Positions 1 through 6,270 of a stretch of DNA of 40,787 nt are shown here, piece by piece. Source of the stretch: Caulobacter segnis (GTDB taxonomy: Bacteria; Pseudomonadota; Alphaproteobacteria; Caulobacterales; Caulobacteraceae); NCBI RefSeq assembly GCF_003243465.1, contig NZ_QFQZ01000042.1, positions 1 through 40,787 on the forward strand, read 5' to 3'. The number at the start of each line of letters is the position of its first letter. Position 1 is the stretch's first letter. The translations under genes and the position numbers were made by a program. The notes under the pieces were generated by a model. The model was not told where the DNA came from. It worked only from the letters and a program-made list of their open reading frames with translations, and made no database searches.

Positions 1-7
1 GTTTCAG

Positions 8-484
8 TTGAGCGCGGAAGTTGGAGCGGAGCTTTTTGCGCGGAAGGTTGTTAGGACGTCAAACTTGACAGGTTGTTATGCAGAGTACCTGTTCAAGGAG
101 GCCTATGGCTGGGAATTGCAGCCAAACTCTAAAGCCGGGTTCGATGCTCAGCATAAAGGTATCAAATATCAAATTAAATCTAGGCGGCCGACTGCCAGAA
201 ATGGATCAAGGCAATTAGGGGAGTTCTCAAAATTCGAAGAGCGGCGCTTTGATAAATTGGCTGTAGTGATATTCCACGAAGACTACCAAGTGCATAAAGC
301 TGCTATTGCTAGCTATGAAGCCGTTGCGCGGCTTTCAAAAGTTGTGCAAGGGCGGCAGCGTCTCAACTTTGAGGATAAGCTGTGGTCGGAACCTGAAGTT
401 GAGGATGTCACTGAGGTGTTGAAGGCAGCTCAAAGGGACGCGCCGCTACTGGTCGAAGCGGGCACCGTTCGCCGCTACCGGTAG
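8..484 (+). CDS. PD-(D/E)XK nuclease-like hypothetical protein (5' end uncertain)
   Basis: The function is unknown, but the protein carries a plausible PD-(D/E)XK nuclease core: a Glu in the first helix (YAEYLF), an Asp in GFDA and a Gln-x-Lys strand (YQIKSR). The spacing fits a restriction-endonuclease-like fold. The rest (RQLGEF, then FHEDYQV, and a C-terminal WSEPEVEDVTE stretch) recalls small stand-alone hypothetical proteins of this fold known from many bacteria. The TTG at 8 is only the first possible start; the frame is open to the window edge, so the gene may begin upstream. Its base composition is close to 50% GC with many A/T-ending codons, unlike every neighbour, which suggests recent acquisition. 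It converges on cobS. The fold is a reasonable inference from motifs; the biological role is not known. Confidence 0.7.
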   Translation: MSAEVGAELFARKVVRTSNLTGCYAEYLFKEAYGWELQPNSKAGFDAQHKGIKYQIKSRRPTARNGSRQLGEFSKFEERRFDKLAVVIFHEDYQVHKAAIASYEAVARLSKVVQGRQRLNFEDKLWSEPEVEDVTEVLKAAQRDAPLLVEAGTVRRYR

Positions 485-535
485 CCTGCCCTTTAAGCCA
501 AAAGATTAGAAGTTAGCGCCGCGCCTCGCATAGCC

Positions 536-1546
536 TTAAGCCACCTTCACCCGCGCCGCGCTCTCCGGGAGGTCCGTGCCGAACGCGCGCTGGAAGAACT
601 CGGCCACCGTGGGGCGTTCGAGTTCGTCGCACTTGTTCAGGAAGGTCAGGCGGAAGGCCAAAGCCACGTCATGGTCGAAGATCTCGGCGTTCTGGGCCCA
701 GGTGATCACGGTGCGCGGGCTCATGACCGTCGAGATGTCGCCGTTCATGAAGGCGTTGCGGGTCATGTCGGCGACGCGGACCATGGCGGCCAGGGTGCGC
801 TTGCCCTCGGCCGTGTCGTAGCCAGGGTTCTTGGCCAGGACGATCGCCGCCTCGACGTCGTGCTCGAGGTAGTTCAGCGTCGTGACGATCGACCAGCGGT
901 CCATTTGGCCTTGGTTGATCTGCTGGGTGCCGTGATAGAGGCCCGTGGTGTCGCCCAGGCCGATCGTGTTGGTCGTGGCGAACAGGCGGAAGTACGGATT
1001 GGCGCGGATGACGCGGTTCTGGTCCAGCAGGGTCAGCTTGCCGCCGGCTTCCAGCACGCGCTGGATCACGAACATCACGTCCGGACGGCCGGCGTCGTAT
1101 TCGTCGAACACCAGGGCGATCGGGCGCTGCAGCGACCACGGCAGGATGCCTTCGCGGAATTCGGTGACCTGCTTGCCGTCCTTCAGGACGATGGCGTCCT
1201 TGCCGACGAGGTCGATGCGCGAGACGTGGCTGTCCAGGTTCACCCGGACCAGCGGCCAGTTCAGGCGCGCGGCGATCTGCTCGATGTGGGTCGACTTGCC
1301 GGTGCCGTGATAGCCCTGGACCATCACGCGGCGGTCCTTGGCGAAGCCCGCGCAGATCGCCTTGGTCGTCTGGGGATCGAAGCGATAGGCGCTGTCGATC
1401 TCCGGCACGTGCGGATCGCGGTGGCTGAAGGCCGGAACCTTCATGTCGCTGTCGACGCCGAACGCGTCGCGCAGCGTCACCCACTTGTCGGGGACCAGGG
1501 TGATCAGCGGATCTTGGGCGGAGCTGGTTTCGGCGAACTCGGGCAT
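536..1546 (-). CDS. cobS: Cobaltochelatase subunit CobS
   Basis: AAA+ ATPase subunit of the aerobic cobaltochelatase, which with CobN and CobT inserts Co2+ into hydrogenobyrinic acid a,c-diamide during cobalamin synthesis in the cytoplasm. The 336-residue length is typical. Walker A is GYHGTGKS at residues 78-85, and Walker B with its acidic pair is ALVFDEYD at about 144-151. An arginine-rich sensor region follows (SPRTVITWA near residue 277). The ATG at 1546 follows a purine-rich stretch, and no better start lies downstream before the conserved region. cobT usually follows cobS, but here the downstream DNA (below 536) holds the AT-rich convergent gene instead, so cobT is either displaced beyond the window or elsewhere. 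Family assignment is firm. Confidence 0.95.
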   Translation of the reverse strand: MPEFAETSSAQDPLITLVPDKWVTLRDAFGVDSDMKVPAFSHRDPHVPEIDSAYRFDPQTTKAICAGFAKDRRVMVQGYHGTGKSTHIEQIAARLNWPLVRVNLDSHVSRIDLVGKDAIVLKDGKQVTEFREGILPWSLQRPIALVFDEYDAGRPDVMFVIQRVLEAGGKLTLLDQNRVIRANPYFRLFATTNTIGLGDTTGLYHGTQQINQGQMDRWSIVTTLNYLEHDVEAAIVLAKNPGYDTAEGKRTLAAMVRVADMTRNAFMNGDISTVMSPRTVITWAQNAEIFDHDVALAFRLTFLNKCDELERPTVAEFFQRAFGTDLPESAARVKVA

Positions 1547-1621
1547 GTCTCCCGATTAGCGCCTTGACGCTTGGTTAGGGAAGAGGGCGCCGCGTCGGCG
1601 ACGCCCTTTCCGGGTCGATTT

Positions 1622-1996
1622 TTAGCGATTGGCGATGATCACCGAGGCGATCAGGCCGGTGGCGACGGCGGCCAGGACGTACTGGTTGTCGACCTTGCGC
1701 CACTGGTAGCCGCGCGGCGGGGCGCGCAGGCCGTGACGGCGCCAGTCGCTGACATAGTAGGCGCGGTCGCGATAGCGGGCGTCCAGGCGCTGGCCCTTGG
1801 CCCAGCGGCGGTACTCGCGGCGATCCTCCCGGCGGTCCTGGCGCGCCTCATGGCGGGCCTGGTCGCGGCGGCCCTGCTCGTAGGCGCGGTCGCGGCTGTC
1901 GTAGCGGCCGTCATGGCGATAGGCCTGGGCCGAGGCGGCGGTGGCGCCGCTGGCCAGCATCAGCACGGCCACCGAAGCGGTCAGAATGCGTTTCAT
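1622..1996 (-). CDS. RcnB-family periplasmic protein
   Basis: A 124-residue exported protein. A signal peptide (residues 1 to about 23, ending ATAASA before QAY) is followed by a very charged Arg/Asp/Glu-rich low-complexity segment. The C-terminal block has spaced Trp/Tyr/Gly residues (YYVSDWRRHGL, PPRGYQWRKV, then a hydrophobic ATGLIASVI tail) typical of the RcnB family. E. coli RcnB is a periplasmic protein affecting nickel/cobalt homeostasis; alphaproteobacterial members are numerous and mostly uncharacterised. It lies 75 bp upstream of cobS on the same strand, so the two may be co-transcribed. A GGAGAT-like ribosome site precedes the ATG. Domain call is good; a role in cobalt handling is only suggested by context. 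Confidence 0.8.
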   Translation of the reverse strand: MKRILTASVAVLMLASGATAASAQAYRHDGRYDSRDRAYEQGRRDQARHEARQDRREDRREYRRWAKGQRLDARYRDRAYYVSDWRRHGLRAPPRGYQWRKVDNQYVLAAVATGLIASVIIANR

Positions 1997-2120
1997 GTCG
2001 ATCTCCTTTGTCCAGGATCAGAGCCTAGCGGGCTCCACATGGTCCTGAGCTGAACGAGCCGGGTTGGCTTAAGTTCATGTTTCAAAAGAGAAATGTTTTT
2101 GCCACACGAGGGCCCGATCT

Positions 2121-2840
2121 ATGTTTCGCCTGGACTTTCGAAGACTTCTGAGCGTGGCCCGCCAAGAGATCGGCGCGGCCAGCGCCCTGCTGATCGTGGC
2201 GCTGGGGGCCACGGCGTTCCTGGCCATCGCCGACGAGGTGGCCGAGGGCGAGACCCACGCCCTCGACCTGGCCGTGCTCAGCGCCCTGCGCGTCGACGGC
2301 CGGCCGGGGACCCTGGTCGGGCCCGAATGGCTGCATATCGCCGCCACCGATGTGACGGCCCTGGGCTCGGTCACGGTGCTGGGCCTCGTCATCCTGCTGG
2401 CCTTCGCCCTGCTGGCGTGCCTGCGCCGCTGGGGCGAGGGGGTGCTGCTGGTCGCAGGCGCGGGCGGCGGCCTGCTGATCAGCCAGGGCCTGAAGCTCCT
2501 GTTCGGGCGCGAGCGGCCGGAGATGGCCTTCCGCGCGGTCGAGGCGGTCAACGCCAGCTTTCCTTCCGGCCACGCCATGCTGTCGGCGGTGGTGTTCCTG
2601 ACCCTGGGCGTGCTGGCCGCGCGCTTTTCCGAGCGGCGCCGGGTCAAGGCGCTGGCGATCGGGGCGGCGGTGCTGCTGAGCCTGCTGGTCGGCGCCAGCC
2701 GCATCTATCTGGGCGTCCACTGGGCCAGCGACGTGCTGGCCGGCTGGTGCGTCGGCGGGGCCTGGGCGATGGCCTGCTGGCTGATCGCCTATCTGGTCCG
2801 GCGGCGGATCAGGCCGCCTTCGGCTTCGGACGCCACCTGA
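2121..2840 (+). CDS. PAP2-family membrane phosphatase
   Basis: Integral membrane phosphatase of the PAP2 (phosphatidic acid phosphatase type 2) superfamily; members dephosphorylate lipid phosphates such as phosphatidic acid or undecaprenyl pyrophosphate. All three signature motifs are present: K125-x6-R132-P133 (KLLFGRERP), PSGH at 148-151 and SR-x5-H-x3-D (SR at 193-194, H200, D204). Several hydrophobic helices surround them (about 20-38, 82-100, 107-122, 152-167, 178-192, 203-220). The 239-residue length is normal. The ATG at 2121 is the first start in frame that leaves a short basic N terminus. Its last 32 bp overlap the convergent minus-strand gene ending at 2809. The substrate cannot be read from the sequence. 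Confidence 0.9.
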   Translation: MFRLDFRRLLSVARQEIGAASALLIVALGATAFLAIADEVAEGETHALDLAVLSALRVDGRPGTLVGPEWLHIAATDVTALGSVTVLGLVILLAFALLACLRRWGEGVLLVAGAGGGLLISQGLKLLFGRERPEMAFRAVEAVNASFPSGHAMLSAVVFLTLGVLAARFSERRRVKALAIGAAVLLSLLVGASRIYLGVHWASDVLAGWCVGGAWAMACWLIAYLVRRRIRPPSASDAT

Positions 2841-3249
2841 GCTCCAGCGTGGTCCACATGGCGCCGGCGAAGTCGCCGAGGCCGACGGCCAGCCAGGCCT
2901 TGGGCAGCCAGTCGGCCAGGACGAAGGCGCCGATCACCACCAGCGACAGCACCCGCAGCACGACGGAGGCCCGCATATAGGTCCGCTGCCCGGTCCAGCC
3001 GGCGACGTGATAGCCCATGGCGTAGGCCAGCAGGACAAGGCCGCAGAACCGGATCCAGGGCAGGCTGGCGGCGTCCACCGGCGACTTCAGCAGCTGCAGC
3101 GCCGCGTTCGGCGTCACGGCCAGGGTCAGGCCGGCGCTCGACAGCAAGACGCCCCAGGCCCAGATGCTCCAGGGCTTGCCGAACGGCACCGGCGTCACCG
3201 GCGTCGGCGCCTCGACGGGCGCGCGCCACTCCGGATCGCTGTCGGTCAT
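2809..3249 (-). CDS. Small four-helix membrane protein, unknown family
   Basis: I do not recognise the family. The protein from the ATG at 3249 is 146 residues, with a polar Pro-rich N terminus (EAPTPVTPVPF) followed by about four hydrophobic segments (near residues 30-48, 67-83, 94-112 and 117-130) and a basic C-terminal tail. A longer frame opens at 3342, but its extra codons look like non-coding translation and would run into the stop of the upstream lipoprotein gene, so the shorter start is preferred. It follows the lipoprotein gene on the same strand after 89 bp. Its 3' end overlaps the convergent PAP2 gene by 32 bp. Probably an inner-membrane protein; function unknown. Confidence 0.65.
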   Translation of the reverse strand: MTDSDPEWRAPVEAPTPVTPVPFGKPWSIWAWGVLLSSAGLTLAVTPNAALQLLKSPVDAASLPWIRFCGLVLLAYAMGYHVAGWTGQRTYMRASVVLRVLSLVVIGAFVLADWLPKAWLAVGLGDFAGAMWTTLELRWRPKPKAA

Positions 3250-3338
3250 CGAAAGGGGTCCCCGGCCCGCCGCACTTCGGCGCGCGACAATGGCCCAATC
3301 GGCCCTTGCGTCGCAAGGGAGCGCGATGTGGCTCGGCT

Positions 3339-4187
3339 TCACATCCGCAAGCTAAGGGACCCATCCGGATTGCCCGGCGACTTGAGCGATCCGGCGAAGG
3401 CGTCGAGATAGGTCGGCGCCAGCAAGGACCGGAATGTCGACAGCGGCAGTATCAGCTCATAGTCGCCCTCGGCGTAGGAGCCGACGACATAGGGATCAAT
3501 CAGAACCATCAGGCCGCCGAACTTGCCCGCCTCCGTTGATGGCGCGAGCGCGAGCGTGGTCTCGGTCCACTTCACGCAGCCGAAGACGCCGTCGAGCGGA
3601 TCCGCGCCTTCGCGATGGCGTTTGGCGGCGGCCACCGCGTCGCAGATGGCCTTGTCCAGCGCCTTCATGTCGGCGCCGGGGCGGAACAGGGCGGCGGGCT
3701 TGATTTCCTTGTTCGCGGCGGTGTCCCAAAGCAGGGCTGAGGACCCGTGGTTCGGGTGGGCGCCGCCGGTATAGTCGAGCCACATCCCGCGCAGGCTGAT
3801 CAGCCGGGGTGTGGCCGCCGCCACCGCCCATTGACGCTCGCCAGTGTACTGACGCCACGGATACTGCCCGTCATCCGCCTTGCGGTCCGCTTCGGCCTTG
3901 GTCGCGAACGCCTTGAGCTGGGCCGTTTCTCGATCATAGAGCAGGATGTGCAGGGCTGGATAACGGCCGATCTCGGCCGATAGCGTCAGGCTAACCTCGG
4001 CTGCTGGATCGGCTTGCTTGAACGTCAGTGGACGGACTGCGCCGGCCTGCGTCTGCGCCTTAGGCGCCTGTAAAGGCGTCATCGCTTGGGACGCAGACGG
4101 CGATGTTGGAGCCTGTCGGCGCTCGCACGCGCCCAGCGTGAAGAGCAGGGCCAGGGTGACAGCCGGAACGACGGTAGGACTCTTCAT
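3339..4187 (-). CDS. DUF3298-type lipoprotein (PdaC/RsiV-like domain)
   Basis: A 282-residue predicted lipoprotein. The signal peptide ends in a lipobox LGAC with Cys21. A Pro/Ala/Gln-rich linker (about 25-50) leads to a domain with a DUF4163/DUF3298 pattern: a beta-rich N-terminal half beginning near VSLTLSAEIGRYP, then the hallmark YTGGAHPNHG segment near residue 150, then LLWDTAANKEIKPAALF. In other bacteria this fold occurs in the extracellular parts of RsiV (which binds lysozyme) and PdaC (a peptidoglycan deacetylase), but the catalytic deacetylase domain is absent here. It is likely anchored to a membrane facing the periplasm and may interact with cell-wall components. The start is the ATG at 4187; no strong ribosome site is visible. 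Confidence 0.8.
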   Translation of the reverse strand: MKSPTVVPAVTLALLFTLGACERRQAPTSPSASQAMTPLQAPKAQTQAGAVRPLTFKQADPAAEVSLTLSAEIGRYPALHILLYDRETAQLKAFATKAEADRKADDGQYPWRQYTGERQWAVAAATPRLISLRGMWLDYTGGAHPNHGSSALLWDTAANKEIKPAALFRPGADMKALDKAICDAVAAAKRHREGADPLDGVFGCVKWTETTLALAPSTEAGKFGGLMVLIDPYVVGSYAEGDYELILPLSTFRSLLAPTYLDAFAGSLKSPGNPDGSLSLRM

Positions 4188-4228
4188 CGGCTTAAACTCT
4201 TCGAAGGCGTCGCGGCCGGCTCGGTCGC

Positions 4229-4879
4229 CTACACCATCCCCGACTTCTGTAGCTGCTTGTAGGCCTTGATCACGCGCTGGAGCTTGTGTTCGGCGCTGCG
4301 GTCGCCGCCGTTGGCGTCGGGGTGGCAGCGCTTAAGCAGCTCCTTGTACTTGGCCTTGATCGTCGCGCTGTCGGCGCCGGCCTCGAGGTCCAGGTCGGCC
4401 AGGGCCTGGCGTTCCAGCTTGCCCAGCCCGCGCTCGGCTGCGGTGCGGTGCGATTCGGCCCGCCGCTGCTGGGCGCGGAAGATGCCGAACGGGTCGGCGA
4501 AGGCGCGGGCGTCGCGGGCCGCCTGGGCCGCGGCCTCGCGCGAGTTGGCGTCGGCCTTGAAGCTCCAGGTCGGGCGGCCGCCGGTCATCCGCTCGGTTTC
4601 CTGCTGGGCCCGGATCTGCGCCTCGCTCATGCCGGCGTAGAAGTTCCAGTTCTTGTTGTACTCGGCCGCGTGCCGCTGACAGAACCAGTAGTGCTGGTCG
4701 GGCATGTCGCGCGACTTCGGCGCCTTTGCCGAGCCGGGCAGGCTGCAGTCGGGGTGGTCGCAGCGCTTCTCGCCCGGCTTCAGGCGCAGGACGTCCTCGA
4801 CGCGGTCATCCTCGCCCGGCTTGGGCGGCCTGACCCGGATGTCATAGAATTTGGGGCGGTACTCGAACGGCCGGCTCAT
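4229..4879 (-). CDS. J-domain (DnaJ-like) protein
   Basis: A 216-residue protein with its J domain at the C terminus rather than the N terminus. The last 60 residues (from ALADLDLEAGADS) form helices II-III with the essential HPD at about 186-188 (CHPDANGGD), so it should stimulate an Hsp70 ATPase. The N-terminal part has paired cysteines (CDHPDCSLPG and WFCQRH), a possible metal-binding knuckle. No G/F or canonical zinc domain of DnaJ is present. The start at 4879 (MSRPFEYRPKF) is preferred to 4897 because the shorter form begins exactly at the conserved-looking segment. It is divergent from bolA with 59 bp between starts, an arrangement common in alphaproteobacteria. The partner substrate is unknown. 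Confidence 0.9.
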   Translation of the reverse strand: MSRPFEYRPKFYDIRVRPPKPGEDDRVEDVLRLKPGEKRCDHPDCSLPGSAKAPKSRDMPDQHYWFCQRHAAEYNKNWNFYAGMSEAQIRAQQETERMTGGRPTWSFKADANSREAAAQAARDARAFADPFGIFRAQQRRAESHRTAAERGLGKLERQALADLDLEAGADSATIKAKYKELLKRCHPDANGGDRSAEHKLQRVIKAYKQLQKSGMV

Positions 4880-4938
4880 GGCGCTTAGAGTAAGCAAGCG
4901 CTATTTCCGTTCAAGGATTGACATGCGGGAGTCGCGTC

Positions 4939-5211
4939 ATGGGCGCCGTTGCGGAAGCTATTCGGGGCAAGTTGGAAGCCGTCTTCTCGCCCTCGCGGCT
5001 GGAGCTGGCGGACGACAGCGACCGCCATCACGGCCACGCGGGGCACAGCGGCGCGGGCGAGAGCCACTTCACCCTGCGGATCGAGGCCGAGGCCTTTGCG
5101 GGCAAGGCGCGGGTGATGCGCCAGCGCATGGTGATGAAGGTCCTGGCCGACGAGCTGGCGGGGCCTGTCCACGCCCTGTCGATCGTCGCCACCGCGCCCG
5201 GCGAGGCCTGA
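4939..5211 (+). CDS. bolA: BolA-family protein
   Basis: A 90-residue BolA-fold protein. These proteins bind monothiol glutaredoxins through a [2Fe-2S] cluster and take part in iron-sulfur homeostasis; some affect cell shape genes in stress. Visible features are the leading helix (AVAEAIRGKLEAVF), a His/Asp-rich loop (DDSDRHHGHAGHSG), the typical strand GESHFTLRI and the C-terminal helix with ALSIVATAP. The His-rich loop could contribute cluster ligands. The ATG at 4939 is chosen over an upstream TTG at 4918 because a GGGAG ribosome site precedes it at suitable distance and the product then starts where family members start. Divergent to the J-domain gene. Confidence 0.9.
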   Translation: MGAVAEAIRGKLEAVFSPSRLELADDSDRHHGHAGHSGAGESHFTLRIEAEAFAGKARVMRQRMVMKVLADELAGPVHALSIVATAPGEA

Positions 5212-5301
5212 CGGCGGCCGCGATTTTGCACTTGCGCGGGGCGGGCGCGACTGATTGCCTCTGTCCCCGGCGCGATCTTGGCCGGGCAGGCAGGACAGAG
5301 C

Positions 5302-5730
5302 ATGAGCGCCGATCCCTCTCGCGATCCCGACACCCTTGAGCAGGCGGCCGCCCAGGCGCTGCCGGCGCTGCTGGAGCGGGCCTACGCCCGCTATTCCAAC
5401 TTCACGGTGGCGGCGGCGGTGATCGACGAGGCGGGCCGCGCGCACTACGGCGTCAATGTCGAGAACGCGGCCTATCCCTCGGGCGCCTGCGCCGAGCAGA
5501 ACGCCATCGGGGCGATGATCACGGCCGGCGGGGCGCGGCGCATCGTCAAGGTGCTGATCGCCGCCGGCTCCGACGCGGTGGTCCAGCCCTGCGGCGCCTG
5601 CCGCCAGCGCATCGCCGAGTTCGCCGCTCGTCACTGCGAGGTGGTCTCGGTGCAAGGTGGCCGGCCCACGACGCGGACGCCGTTCTCGACCCTTCTGCCG
5701 CAGGCGTTCGGCCCCGAGGACCTGGACTGA
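5302..5730 (+). CDS. cdd: Cytidine deaminase
   Basis: Hydrolytic deaminase converting cytidine and deoxycytidine to (deoxy)uridine in pyrimidine salvage. At 142 residues it is the short homotetrameric type. The zinc site is complete: C63 with the proton-shuttling E65 (GACAEQNAI), and C97 and C100 (PCGACRQ). The substrate-binding VNVENAAYP stretch lies at about 51-59. The ATG at 5302, preceded by AGGACAG, is preferred to the in-frame TTG at 5278. It follows bolA on the same strand after 90 bp, so read-through is possible. No nucleoside transporter or phosphorylase is adjacent. Assignment is firm. Confidence 0.93.
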   Translation: MSADPSRDPDTLEQAAAQALPALLERAYARYSNFTVAAAVIDEAGRAHYGVNVENAAYPSGACAEQNAIGAMITAGGARRIVKVLIAAGSDAVVQPCGACRQRIAEFAARHCEVVSVQGGRPTTRTPFSTLLPQAFGPEDLD

Positions 5731-5880
5731 AGGTCGCCCTGCGCGCGCGCTCGTGCCGCCTAGGGACCGGAAATCGCGCTCCATTTCAATTCGTCGCCGA
5801 TCGTTACTGAAAAGTCACATCGGCGATCGGCTGGCCCAGGCCCCGGGAAAAAATTGCGCGGGTTGCGGGTAGAGAACGCA

Positions 5881-5909
5881 ATTCAACCCCCATCTTTGGA
5901 GGGTTGAAT
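5881..5909. repeat. Perfect 9-bp inverted repeat (possible operator)
   Basis: ATTCAACCC at 5881-5889 and GGGTTGAAT at 5901-5909 are exact inverse complements with 11 bases between them. No T-run follows, so it does not look like an intrinsic terminator for cdd. The spacing suits either a dimeric repressor or an RNA hairpin. Confidence 0.5.
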
Positions 5910-6149
5910 CTGCCCTCTATGGCGTCGGTCAATCCCCATTTTCGCCCCTGGCGCGCTGGCCTTCGGTCCCGGGAACCGCCGTGGGGGTGGTGTCGGTCGG
6001 CCACAATTTGGACTTAGACCAGCGGGGGGCGCGCCTTGGAGGCGACGTCATCTCTCTAGAGCCGGCATTTTGACGTCCGTCGAAGCCGGATTGAGGTAAG
6101 GCTAAGCTTGGTCCTGGCGGGGTTTGCGCAAAAAATTTGCGGCCATCGT

Positions 6150-6169
6150 TCAAATTGCAACAAATTTGA
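6150..6169. promoter_or_regulatory. AT-rich inverted repeat overlapping candidate -35
   Basis: TCAAATT (6150-6156) and AATTTGA (6163-6169) are inverse complements separated by six bases. The right arm covers most of the candidate -35 hexamer at 6166-6171. A direct third copy of TCAAATT occurs at 6189-6195, over the candidate -10. The arrangement would allow a repressor to block RNA polymerase; the regulator is unknown. Confidence 0.4.
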
Positions 6170-6194
6170 CGCGTTTGCCACATTTTGCTCAAAT
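6166..6194 (+). promoter_or_regulatory. Candidate housekeeping promoter for the TonB receptor
   Basis: TTGACG at 6166-6171 and GCTCAAAT at 6187-6194 are separated by 15 bases. This resembles the Caulobacter housekeeping consensus TTGACGS / GCTANAWC, although the spacer is at or just above the usual 10-14. It lies in the AT-rich part of the leader about 75 bp before the start codon. Confidence 0.4.
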
Positions 6195-6224
6195 TTAACG
6201 AGGTCCGGGCGAAGGCCAGGTCGG

Positions 6225-6242
6225 CCCCGCGTAAACGCGGGG
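6225..6242 (+). promoter_or_regulatory. Leader hairpin near the TonB receptor ribosome site
   Basis: CCCCGCG (6225-6231) and CGCGGGG (6236-6242) form a perfect 7-bp stem around a TAAA loop. The stem ends about 28 bases before the ATG and just ahead of the G-rich ribosome site. It may stabilise the message or affect initiation. Confidence 0.4.
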
Positions 6243-6270
6243 GCAAATTGTTTCCGGGGGTTTTCCAAGC

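Larger units (their letters stand above)
5731..6270. other. 540-bp intergenic region ahead of the large TonB receptor
   Basis: No convincing gene is present. The first half holds two inverted repeats (arms 5795-5801/5819-5825 and 5881-5889/5901-5909). The second half has an unusually A/T-rich segment (about 6125-6200) full of AAATTT-like words, a candidate promoter and a GC hairpin near the start codon. Length and structure suggest a complex regulatory region for the receptor gene. Confidence 0.7.

Noticed and set aside
493..543. TTAAGCCA direct repeat at 493-500 and 536-543 as an attachment or target-site duplication
   Set aside because: Both copies lie on the same side of the AT-rich gene and the repeat is only 8 bp, so it does not bracket any element.
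4880..4938. CTTGAA on the minus strand as a heat-shock promoter of the J-domain gene
   Set aside because: No matching -10 of the CCCCAT type at the right distance.
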